DNA of 64,000 nucleotides, from the NCBI GenBank assembly GCA_945861535.1, contig CAMAUZ010000002.1:124001-188000 (forward strand), in the 5' to 3' direction. The notes under the pieces were generated by a model. That model saw only the letters and a program-made list of their open reading frames with translations. It was not told the DNA's origin and searched no databases. The position numbers and the translations under genes were made by a program. Below, in pieces: positions 25,270-33,330 of the stretch. Numbering within the stretch: the stretch's first letter is position 1; each line of letters opens with the position of its first letter. Source of the DNA: Akkermansia muciniphila (lineage in GTDB: Bacteria; Verrucomicrobiota; Verrucomicrobiia; Limisphaerales; BJHT01).

Positions 25270-27042
25270 ATGAAAACCCCGATTCTCTCCAGCTCTCGCC
25301 GCCTCGGCTTTCTCGCGGTCCTCACCCTGCTGGTTGGTGCTGCGTCACCCGCGCTCGCCAAAACCCTCCACGTCCCCGCCGAGCACGCGACGATTCAGGC
25401 GGCGGTCAATGCGGCGGCGGCGGGCGACACGGTGTTGGTGGCGGCAGGCACTTATCGGGAACGGATTCGCCTAAAGGAAAACGTGACGCTCCAGAGCGCG
25501 GGTGACGACACGCGGGGCAAGCTCGGACTGGCGCGCGCCGAGGCGACGATCATTGACGGTGGCGGGAAACAGGGCGCGGGCGCGGGCGTGGCGATGGCCG
25601 AGGGTGCGGTGCTCGATGGTTTCACCGTGACCAACGTGGGCGTGTACGACGATGCCGAGTGGACGCGGCACCACGCGACCTACGGCAACGAGCAGGCGCA
25701 CGAGCACATCGGCCAGCCGGGCGTCGCGGGCGTCGGTGTGGTCGCGGTCAACTGCACCATTCAAAACAACATCGTGCATCGCATCGGCTACACGGGCATC
25801 GCGATCACGGGGGCCGAGGGCAGGCGCTGTTCGCCGCGCGTCGTGCGCAATGTCTGCTATCGCAACATGGGCGGCGGGATCGGCTCGATGCGCGGCTCGA
25901 CCGCGCTGATCGAGGAGAATGTCTGCTTTCAAAACTTTTACGCTGGCATCGGTCACGAAGGGGCCAGCCCGCTCGTGCTGCGCAATGTCTGCTACGAAAA
26001 CATTCGGGCGGGCATCGGCATCAGCGAAGGTGCGCGGCCGATTGTTCGCGGCAACCAGTGCTATCGCAACCGGCGCGCGGGCATTGGGATTCGCACCGGC
26101 GCGGACACGAGCCCGGTCATTGAGGACAACGACTGCTACCGCAACGACATGGCCGGCATCGGCTGCGAGGAGGAGAGCACGCCCCTCATTCGCAACAACC
26201 GCTGCTATGAGAACACCCGCGCGGGCATTGGTTCCCGTGACCGCGCCCGGCCGGTGATCGTGGGCAACCAATGCTATCGCAACCAGGCGGCGGGCATCGG
26301 CAGCGAAGCTGGGTCGCGGCCGCTTATCGCGAACAACGAGTGCTACGAGAACGCCTCGGCGGGCATCGGGCAGCAGGGCGACACCGAGACCGTCCTGATC
26401 GGAAATTATGTGCATCACAATCTGGCCACGGGCCTCGGCTTCGCGGGAACGGAGAAGGGGCGGGCGGAGGTGCTGAACAATCGCATCGTGGACAATGCGA
26501 ATGTGGCCATTGGGATTCAGAGCGGCTGGAAGGTGCGGCTCGTCGGCAATGAACTGTCACGCGACGGCGGGATGCCGCCGATCGTGATGGTGTTCAAAGG
26601 CGCGGAGGCCGAGTTCACCGACAACACGATTCGCGGCAGCGGCGTCGCGGGCATCCGCACCGAGGGCGTCGTCCGCGCGATGCGCAATCGCTTCGAGTGC
26701 CCGGCGCTGCGCGAAGGCGGCGGCCCGCCGCAGTTCGCGGTCTGGGGTCTGCCCGGCGCGGACATCGTTTTCACCGGGAACACAGTGCGCGGCTGGCGCA
26801 ACGCCCTGGCCGCCGACAAGGCGACCGTCACGGCCCGTAACAATCGCATCGCCCACTACGGCACGGTGGGCATCAAGCTTGACCAACCCGTCGGCAAGGC
26901 CGTCATCACGGGAAATGTCTTCGAGAGCGACCGCGACAAAACCGGCTTCACCGTTTCCGGCGGCGAGGCGGTGGTGGAAGACAACCGCGTCGAGCGCGGC
27001 AAAGAAGCCAAACCGGCGGGGGAGAAGAAGGAAAAGCCGTAG
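25270..27042 (+). CDS. Secreted right-handed beta-helix protein
   Basis: 590 residues. ATG 25270 gives a clear signal peptide (to about residue 30, SPALA). KTLHVPAEHATIQAAVNAAA and GDTVLVAAGTYRERI are the standard cap of pectate-lyase-like and NosD-like parallel beta-helices. From about 170 to 400 it consists of very regular coils of 23-24 residues with the pattern N-x-CY-x-N-xx-AGIG, for example RNNRCYENTRAGIG and GNQCYRNQAAGIG, with Cys-Tyr at the same place in each coil. The final coils lose the Cys. Basic C-terminal tail (KEAKPAGEKKEKP). Such proteins bind or cleave polysaccharide; catalytic residues cannot be assigned. Confidence 0.85.
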   Translation: MKTPILSSSRRLGFLAVLTLLVGAASPALAKTLHVPAEHATIQAAVNAAAAGDTVLVAAGTYRERIRLKENVTLQSAGDDTRGKLGLARAEATIIDGGGKQGAGAGVAMAEGAVLDGFTVTNVGVYDDAEWTRHHATYGNEQAHEHIGQPGVAGVGVVAVNCTIQNNIVHRIGYTGIAITGAEGRRCSPRVVRNVCYRNMGGGIGSMRGSTALIEENVCFQNFYAGIGHEGASPLVLRNVCYENIRAGIGISEGARPIVRGNQCYRNRRAGIGIRTGADTSPVIEDNDCYRNDMAGIGCEEESTPLIRNNRCYENTRAGIGSRDRARPVIVGNQCYRNQAAGIGSEAGSRPLIANNECYENASAGIGQQGDTETVLIGNYVHHNLATGLGFAGTEKGRAEVLNNRIVDNANVAIGIQSGWKVRLVGNELSRDGGMPPIVMVFKGAEAEFTDNTIRGSGVAGIRTEGVVRAMRNRFECPALREGGGPPQFAVWGLPGADIVFTGNTVRGWRNALAADKATVTARNNRIAHYGTVGIKLDQPVGKAVITGNVFESDRDKTGFTVSGGEAVVEDNRVERGKEAKPAGEKKEKP

Positions 27043-27431
27043 CTCTGGTTCGCATTCCAGAGCACGATCGCGGCGCAATCACACACTCGATGCCAACGCA
27101 CGATTCTTCCTCCGCCGACCCCGGCCACGTGTCCGGGTCGCTCGCGACTGATGCGAACCTTCGGCAGACTGGCACCGCTACCAGCCGCCGCGGACCCAAG
27201 GGGATTGGCTCGCTGGTCAAGCCGATGGCGGGGCCAGACCGGATTCGACCGAAAGACGAGCTGGGCAATCGGACCGACCGTGATTCGCACTCGGTTCCGG
27301 AAGTTGCAGCTAAACGGATGTCACCCCCGGCGTGCGTTTCTGCGGCCGCGATCAGCCAGCCGGCTGCGGAACCCGAGGTTCATCCGGCAGTGGTGCCCCA
27401 CCCGCTGGCCTTTCGGGACAAATATTGCGCC

Positions 27432-27827
27432 ATGTGGCGGATCAACCGCCAGGCGTTTGGCCGTCACCTCTTTGTCCGCTGTGTCCCGCCCTGGACGATA
27501 CCGTTTCTCGGAATCTTGTGGGCCTTCCACCGACGCACACTGGCGAACGACTTGCGGTTGATCAACGACCTCGCCGAGGTCACGACCTATCGGGAGTTCC
27601 TCGGAGCCGTGGAGACCTTCACCTATGCCAACCGCGAGAGCGGCTTCTTGCGCGAAACGCTGCGCATTCGGATTTCGGCCAATTTGATCCTGCGATTCGG
27701 ATCGAAACTCTTGCGGCACACTGATGCGCCGGGAGTGCCGGCAAGATCGGAACCGCAAATACCGCTGGGAAACCCTGTCGCTTCCTCTGGAAGCGGACGG
27801 CGCGGGCGAAACGGCTCCAAAACTTAG
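27432..27827 (+). CDS. Hypothetical protein
   Basis: 131 residues from ATG 27432; the frame is open upstream to 27090. WRINRQAFGRHLFVRCVPPW, one hydrophobic segment (TIPFLGILWAFH), then an acidic, helical part (DLRLINDLAEVTTYREFLGA) and a Gly/Arg-rich tail. Third codon positions are GC-rich in this frame over the part I start with and less convincing upstream, so the upstream extension is probably not translated. I do not recognise a family. The preceding 390 bases hold nothing else. Confidence 0.4.
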   Translation: MWRINRQAFGRHLFVRCVPPWTIPFLGILWAFHRRTLANDLRLINDLAEVTTYREFLGAVETFTYANRESGFLRETLRIRISANLILRFGSKLLRHTDAPGVPARSEPQIPLGNPVASSGSGRRGRNGSKT

Positions 27828-27997
27828 CCGTAACTCTTCAGTCGGAGCGCGGGCTTCCACCGATTTCGGCGTCGCGATGCGCTAAAACTCCCGTAAATCC
27901 GCATTTCCCAGCGCCTCGGGATGGGTAGTGAAGCCCCAGCTCCTTCGCGGCCCCGCCCGCCTTCTGGCATCCTCGTCGCCGTGGGTAACTCCGCTCG

Positions 27998-28750
27998 TCA
28001 CCGCGTACTCGTCTTTCGCAAAAACTCCCGCGTCCGCTCGTTTTGCGGCGCGAGGAAGATTTGTTCCGGCGTCCCCGCCTCGGCGACCAGGCCGCGGTCG
28101 AAGAACACCACACGATCCGCCACGTCGCGTGCGAACTGCATTTCGTGCGTCACGACGATCATCGTCATGCCCTCCTCGGCGAGCCGGCGCATGACGCCGA
28201 GGACCTCGTCGCGCAACTCGGGATCCAGCGCGCTGGTCGGCTCATCGAAGAGCATCACCTCGGGCTGCATCGCCAGCGCGCGGGCGATGGCGACCCGTTG
28301 TTGCTGACCGCCGGAGAGCTGCCCGGGATGCGCGCCGGCCTTGTCTGCAAGGCCGACCTTGGCCAGCAATTCGCGCGCGGTGGCTTCCGCCTCGGCGCGG
28401 TTCGCGCCCTTCACGATCGTCGGCCCGGCCGTCACGTTCTGTAGCACGGTGAGATGCGGGAAGAGGTTGAACTGCTGAAACACCATCCCGGCGCGCCGCC
28501 GCAACTGCCCCTGCCGCTCGCGCTCCTCGCGCGTGCGTGGCGCGTGCCCGCCCTCGACCGTAATGTCGCCGATGGTGATGCGTCCCGAGTCGGCGATCTC
28601 GAGCTGGTTCAGGCAGCGCAGGAACGTGCTCTTGCCGCAGCCGCTCGGGCCGATGAGCACGACCGTCTCGCCGCGCGCCTGCGCGTGGTCGATGCCGTGC
28701 AGCACGCGCGTGGCGCGATACGATTTTACGAGGCGTTCAACGGCAATCAT
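27998..28750 (-). CDS. Polar amino acid ABC transporter, ATPase
   Basis: 250 residues. Walker A GPSGCGKS at 34-41, Q-loop, signature [14 protein letters not shown] and Walker [15 protein letters not shown] followed by the H-loop TH. Closest to GlnQ/HisP/ArtP ATPases that energise uptake of polar amino acids. The ATG at 28750 lies inside the end of the permease gene, a 14-base overlap, so the two are translationally coupled. An upstream in-frame ATG (28780) would add ten residues belonging to the permease coding region in another frame and is not needed. Confidence 0.94.
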   Translation of the reverse strand: MIAVERLVKSYRATRVLHGIDHAQARGETVVLIGPSGCGKSTFLRCLNQLEIADSGRITIGDITVEGGHAPRTREERERQGQLRRRAGMVFQQFNLFPHLTVLQNVTAGPTIVKGANRAEAEATARELLAKVGLADKAGAHPGQLSGGQQQRVAIARALAMQPEVMLFDEPTSALDPELRDEVLGVMRRLAEEGMTMIVVTHEMQFARDVADRVVFFDRGLVAEAGTPEQIFLAPQNERTREFLRKTSTR

Positions 28751-30251
28751 GGCCCAGTTTTTTCTCCAGCCGGCTGGCAAATATCGAAGCGGGATAACTC
28801 AGCGCGAAATAAATCCCGGCCGTCATCACGCCCAGTCCGATGTAGTCGTACGTGGACATCGCGAGCATCCCATAGACCTTCGTCAGCTCGACCATCGTGA
28901 TCACGGACACGATCGACGAGTCCTTGAACAGCGCGATGAAGTCGTTCGTGACCGGCGGGATGACCAGCCGCAACGCCTGCGGCAGCACGACGTGCCGCAG
29001 CGCCTGCCAGCGGTTCAAACCCAGCGCCAGCGCGGCCTCCATCTGCCCGTGGGGAATCGCCTGAATGCCCGCGCGGTAATTCTCCGCCTCGTTCGCCGCG
29101 TAGTTGAGGCCGAGGCCGAGCACCGCGGCGGCGAACGCATTCAGCCGGATGCCCACCTCGGGCAGCCCGTAGTAAATCAGGAAAAGCTGGATCAACAGCG
29201 GCGTCCCGCGAATCACCTCGATGTAAGCCGTCGCCAGCCAGCGCAGCGGCGCGACACCGAACAGCCGTGCCAGCGCCAGCCCCAGCCCCGCCACGACCGC
29301 CAGCGCCATCGCGAGCACTGAAAGCTCGACCGTCGTCAGTGCGCCGCGCAGGAGCAGCGGCAGATATTTCGGCCATTCGCGCAGCGTTGAGATCGCCGCC
29401 TTTTGCTCCACGACCTCGGCCTGGAAATCCTTCAGCCCGCTCTGGCGCTCATCCCACACGCCGTATTTCTCGTAGATGCGTTGGAGCGTTTGGTCCGCCG
29501 CGAGCTGTTCGATGGCCTGATTCAGCGCGGCGAGCAGCGCCGCGTCCCCTTTGCGTACGCCGATGGCGTAATAGCCGGGCGCGAAGGCCGGGCCGGCAAG
29601 TTTCAGCGTCGCGTCCGGCTTCGCGTAATGAATCGCGATGGGCAGATCGAGCACCACGGCCTCGATGCGCAGCGCCTTGAGATCGCGGAAGCTCTCGACG
29701 TTGCCGGGATAAATCTTCAACCCGGCAATGCCCGCCTCCTCGGCGAGCCGTTGCGCGACCGAGGACGACAGCACGCCGACCGCCTTGTCCTTCAGGTCCT
29801 CGAGCCGCGTCAGGCCTGCAGTCTCCTTCCGCGTCACGATCTGCTGCGCATACACAAAGTAGGGCCGCGACATCGCGATGCGCTGCTGGTTCTCCGGCGT
29901 GAGTTCGAGGCCGTTGAGGATGAGGTCGAAGTTGCCCCGCAACAGCGCGGGCGTGAGCTGATCCCACTGGTTCTGCACCATCTCCGCCTTCACGCCGAGC
30001 TTCGCCGCGAGCGTGACGGCCAGCTCCGTCTCGAAGCCGATGAGCTTCTCGGGCTGCTGCGGATCGGGAAAAACAAACGGCGCGCCGCCCTCCGCATCCG
30101 CGCCCCACTTGAGCACGCCCCGCGCCTTGATCGCGGCGAGCGTGTCCTCCGCGCCCCACGCCGACGCTGCCCCTGCGAGCAACGTCGCGAGCGCCGTCGC
30201 GGTGAACAGGGTGCGGAGCATTCGGCGGCCAAGGCCGGACACGGTGGACAT
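28737..30251 (-). CDS. Fused amino acid ABC substrate-binding protein and permease
   Basis: 504 residues. Signal sequence (residues 1-34, [20 protein letters not shown]), a family 3 solute-binding domain (about 36-265; [45 protein letters not shown]) and then a His/Glu/Gln-type inner-membrane permease (about 285-500) with the EAA-loop [22 protein letters not shown]. Fusions of binding domain to permease are known for glutamine-type transporters; the binding domain stays tethered in the periplasm. The ATG at 30251 ([10 protein letters not shown]) is preferred to an upstream ATG since it leads directly into the signal. It precedes and overlaps the ATPase gene. Confidence 0.94.
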   Translation of the reverse strand: MSTVSGLGRRMLRTLFTATALATLLAGAASAWGAEDTLAAIKARGVLKWGADAEGGAPFVFPDPQQPEKLIGFETELAVTLAAKLGVKAEMVQNQWDQLTPALLRGNFDLILNGLELTPENQQRIAMSRPYFVYAQQIVTRKETAGLTRLEDLKDKAVGVLSSSVAQRLAEEAGIAGLKIYPGNVESFRDLKALRIEAVVLDLPIAIHYAKPDATLKLAGPAFAPGYYAIGVRKGDAALLAALNQAIEQLAADQTLQRIYEKYGVWDERQSGLKDFQAEVVEQKAAISTLREWPKYLPLLLRGALTTVELSVLAMALAVVAGLGLALARLFGVAPLRWLATAYIEVIRGTPLLIQLFLIYYGLPEVGIRLNAFAAAVLGLGLNYAANEAENYRAGIQAIPHGQMEAALALGLNRWQALRHVVLPQALRLVIPPVTNDFIALFKDSSIVSVITMVELTKVYGMLAMSTYDYIGLGVMTAGIYFALSYPASIFASRLEKKLGHDCR

Positions 30252-30322
30252 GGGCCGGGACGGTAGGGAGGTGCGTGCGGATTTTCTATGGAATTCCCGC
30301 GCTGCTGGAGCGCCCATGTTCC

Positions 30323-30460
30323 TGTGGGTCAGGCATCCTTGCCTGACGGTTCACGGGGCATCCTTGCCCCGTGTTCCCACTCGCGCTTGGCGGCCGCCGT
30401 GGGTTGCAGCGGGCGGCAGGGATGCCGCCCGAACCGTCAGGCAGGGATGCCTGACCCACA
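30323..30460. repeat. GGCATCC-type palindromic element
   Basis: Arms 30323-30352 and 30431-30460 are reverse complements over 30 bases with one mismatch. Each arm holds a hairpin of the form CAGGCATCCTTGCCTG; a second pair of inner hairpins follows, CGGGGCATCCTTGCCCCG and GGGCGGCAGGGATGCCGCCC. Stems differ while the loop ATCCYT is kept. The element ends one base before the stop codon of the first YfhO gene and lies upstream of the amino acid transporter operon, filling the gap. Confidence 0.88.
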
Positions 30461-30461
30461 G

Positions 30462-32903
30462 TCACGCCGCAGACTTTGTTGCACTCCCCACTTTCACGCG
30501 CCGCGCACGCCCCAGCCACCCCGCACACGCGAAGCCCGTGAGCGCCGTCATCGCCAAGCCCGCGCGGAAAGCTTCGTCCTGATAAACGAGCGTCACGCGG
30601 CGCGCGCCAGCGGGCAGGACGACGGCTTGGAACGCGTGGTTGGCACGGAGCACAGGGGCGGGCTTCCCATCAATCTTCGCGCGCCAGCCGGGATAGAACG
30701 ATTGCGCCACCACGAGCATCGTCGGTACGGAGGTCTCGACTTCGAGTTCGATCCGCTCGGCGGAGAAACGCTGTGCGACGAGGCGCGCGTTGCCCCCGCT
30801 CGGCGTGGCCGCTGAGTCTGGCGTGATCTGCGCCGACACCGCACTCCGCGTTTCCTCCGGCAGAAACACCACTTCGCGCGGGTTGAAATTGGTCGCCCGC
30901 AGACCGTGCAACGTCGCGTCCGCATCCGCAAAGACCGGCCGCTGTCCGAGTGTCACGAGCGGTAGCGCGGTCGGCCGCGCCTGCCAATGGAAAATGTTCG
31001 TCGCCGACGGCATCGCTGCGACGCCGATGAAGTCGAGTAGCGCGCCGAGATTGCGATTGGTCGGCGAGAAGTACAGCACGGACCAGACCTGATGGTGCTC
31101 CTTCAAATAGAGGGAATAGAAGCCGTCGGCGAAGGGCACGTTGTCGAGCAGATGGCTGTCGGCGAACTGCGCGAGGCGGTGGCAGAGATAATCGTTGCCC
31201 GCATCCGGCACCATGCGCTTGAGCAGCACCTCGTAGGCAGGCGCGGGCGTCCACGCGCGCAGCCCGCCGGGCGCGATCTCGCGGGGCACCAGGAGCGCGG
31301 GCTGCCCGTCGGCCGTGACCGACGCGCCGAGTGGGTCCGGCGTGCTAGCGAGGTCCAGCCCCGACTGCTTCCAATGTTCGCGCAGTAATCCGGGCGCGTA
31401 GAGGTCCGGGTTGATGCCCGGATTCTGTTGTCCCGTGTGCGTCAGGCCGTCGCCCGCCACGGCGAGCGCCAGGGCCAGCGCCAAACCCAATCGCTGCACA
31501 TGCGGCGACGGACGACGCAAGGCCAGCACGAGTTCCAAAATCGCCACGAGAAAAAGCACGCGCCCCACCCCGTGCTGCCAGCTCGCCGTGAACGCCTCGC
31601 CCCGCAACGGCAGCGCGTACGAGCACGCCACGATCACGACCACCGCCACTCCCAGCGCGACGCCGACGCCCAGCAGCGCGCGACGCAGCGTGCGCTCCGG
31701 CATCCGCCCCGGCTCGGTCAGATGCGCCACCGCAAACGCCGCAAGCAGCGGAAAACAAAACGTCGCGAGCACCACGAACTTCACGGGGAACCGGAAGAAA
31801 CCGATGGGCGGAAAAACTTTGCGCAGCAGCGGATACACGAAGCTGTTGTCGCCGAGCGCGAGCAGCAGGCTCAACGCAAGCAGGCCGCCGAGCAGCCACG
31901 TCCGCCATTGGCGCACGAGCGCCGCGCCAAGCAGCGCCAGCGCCAGCACGCCGATGCCGGGGTAATACGAAGTCGTCCAGTCCTGCCCGGCCTGAAAACA
32001 CACGCCGACCGCGCTGGCGAACGAGCGAAACCGCGGCACGACCAGATTCGCCCAGCCCCATGCGGGCATGGACCACATCGCCGCATCGGCCTGGCCGGTG
32101 CTGCGGTGCGAGTGGCGGATCAATTCGAGAAACGGCAGCAGTTGCAGCGACGCGAGGCCCGCGACGATCACGCCCACGAGCGTGAGGCGAGCCAGCGGTG
32201 TCCACATCGCACGGCCCGCGCGGCGTTCCTCCCAGCTCCAGCCGATGGCGAACAAACCGAGCACGCACCAGGTGAACAGGATCACTTCCGGCGCGCCCGT
32301 GAGCATCTGCGTCGCGCCGATCAGCGCGGCCACGATCACAGCCCGGCCATCGCCGCGGAACGCGCGTTCGCCGAAAAGAATCACGAAGGGCATCCAGCCG
32401 AGCGCGGCGATGTTGTTCGGCCACATCAGGCAGTTCAGCGTGAGGCCGTTGAAGGCGAAAGCCATGCCGGCGACCGCCCCGGCGAGGCGGCTGCCGGTCC
32501 ACCGTTGCGCCAGCAAATACATGCCCGCGCCGGCGAGGACCTGGTGCAGCAGACAGAAGAGATTCAGCGACCACGGCAGCGGCAGCAGCAGGTAGATCAG
32601 CGAGCCGGGATAGAACACGAGCGTGTTCCACTGCGCGGCGAACGGCAGGCCCATCATGCTCAGCGGATTCCACTGCGGGATTTCGCCGCGCCAGAAACAT
32701 TCGCGATGATAATGCGCCAACGGATAGCCGAAGTAGGCGAAGTCGCGGATGTAAAACGTCTCCCAGCCGAGCAGGATTCTCGGATACGCCACCGCCACCA
32801 GCAGCGCGAGCAGGCCGACAAACCGCAGCGGCGTCAGGCCCGCGGGCAGCTCAAGCGCGGGCGCGACGGCGCGGGCGGATGCGGGATGCGTGGTGACGGT
32901 CAT
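30462..32903 (-). CDS. YfhO family membrane protein (copy 1)
   Basis: 813 residues from ATG 32903. A short soluble N-terminus is followed by the first helix and WETFYIRDFAYFGYPLAHY, then PQWNPLSMMGLPFAAQWNTL, the conserved periplasmic acidic/aromatic loop of YfhO and related polyisoprenol-linked glycosyltransferases. About twelve hydrophobic segments follow to residue 480, then a soluble C-terminal domain (about 500-790) and a last helix. YfhO proteins attach sugars from undecaprenyl carriers to cell-surface polymers or proteins. A longer paralogue lies immediately upstream on the same strand. This copy has no internal repeat insertions. Confidence 0.85.
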   Translation of the reverse strand: MTVTTHPASARAVAPALELPAGLTPLRFVGLLALLVAVAYPRILLGWETFYIRDFAYFGYPLAHYHRECFWRGEIPQWNPLSMMGLPFAAQWNTLVFYPGSLIYLLLPLPWSLNLFCLLHQVLAGAGMYLLAQRWTGSRLAGAVAGMAFAFNGLTLNCLMWPNNIAALGWMPFVILFGERAFRGDGRAVIVAALIGATQMLTGAPEVILFTWCVLGLFAIGWSWEERRAGRAMWTPLARLTLVGVIVAGLASLQLLPFLELIRHSHRSTGQADAAMWSMPAWGWANLVVPRFRSFASAVGVCFQAGQDWTTSYYPGIGVLALALLGAALVRQWRTWLLGGLLALSLLLALGDNSFVYPLLRKVFPPIGFFRFPVKFVVLATFCFPLLAAFAVAHLTEPGRMPERTLRRALLGVGVALGVAVVVIVACSYALPLRGEAFTASWQHGVGRVLFLVAILELVLALRRPSPHVQRLGLALALALAVAGDGLTHTGQQNPGINPDLYAPGLLREHWKQSGLDLASTPDPLGASVTADGQPALLVPREIAPGGLRAWTPAPAYEVLLKRMVPDAGNDYLCHRLAQFADSHLLDNVPFADGFYSLYLKEHHQVWSVLYFSPTNRNLGALLDFIGVAAMPSATNIFHWQARPTALPLVTLGQRPVFADADATLHGLRATNFNPREVVFLPEETRSAVSAQITPDSAATPSGGNARLVAQRFSAERIELEVETSVPTMLVVAQSFYPGWRAKIDGKPAPVLRANHAFQAVVLPAGARRVTLVYQDEAFRAGLAMTALTGFACAGWLGRARRVKVGSATKSAA

Positions 32904-33024
32904 GGGCGAGCCGCAGACGCGGGGGGCCACGCGCGGCGGGAAGTCGGGCGCGGCGCGACAGAGTACAGGCGAAGCAACAACATCTCTGAACTATCGGGAG
33001 TTGGCGGGGGAACTTGACCGGAAC

Positions 33025-33138
33025 CTATGGAGTGCGGCGGCAAGCGGAGCGCGACGCCGCTTTCGAATGGCGTGCGGTATCCAGCTTTGCGGACGGTCGA
33101 AAGCGCCGTCGCGCTCCGCTTGCCGGCGCACTCCATAT
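33025..33138. repeat. CTATGGAGTGCGG-type palindromic element
   Basis: Arms 33025-33066 and 33097-33138 pair over 42 bases with two or three mismatches. Ends read CTATGGAGTGCGGCGGC and its complement. The same terminus and a related arm are found inside the 1742-residue fusion gene (5970-6118). Intergenic here, between the two YfhO genes. Confidence 0.9.
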
Positions 33139-33189
33139 AGCCCTCGGCCTGCCGTGCTCCGTCAGCCCACCGTGCGGCCGCGCCCGCGT

Positions 33190-33330
33190 CTGTAGCGCAG
33201 GCTTCCAAGCCTGCTGTGTCGCAGATTTCCAAATCTGCGTACGGCGGAATCGACTGGGGCGCTCGGACTTTCCAACGCCCTGCCGACTTGGAAGTCGGCG
33301 ACACAGCAGGCTTGGAAGCCTGCGCTACAG
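33190..33330. repeat. TTCCAA-hairpin palindromic element
   Basis: Perfect 33-base arms at 33190-33222 and 33298-33330. Within them are hairpins CAGGCTTCCAAGCCTG; between them CAGATTTCCAAATCTG and CCGACTTGGAAGTCGG. A related element lies at 40943-41101. The right arm contains the stop codon (33325-33327) and last codon of the second YfhO gene. Confidence 0.9.

Noticed and set aside
27043-27300. tRNA-like segment with TTCGCATTCC
   Set aside because: No complete cloverleaf or anticodon arm can be folded around it.
27090-27431. N-terminal extension of the hypothetical gene at 27432
   Set aside because: Low-complexity translation and poorer codon bias than the part kept.
33025-33330. Possible CRISPR array or small RNA in the repeat-dense gap between YfhO genes
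   Set aside because: Repeats are inverted, not direct; there are no unique spacers of even length, and the same units occur singly elsewhere.
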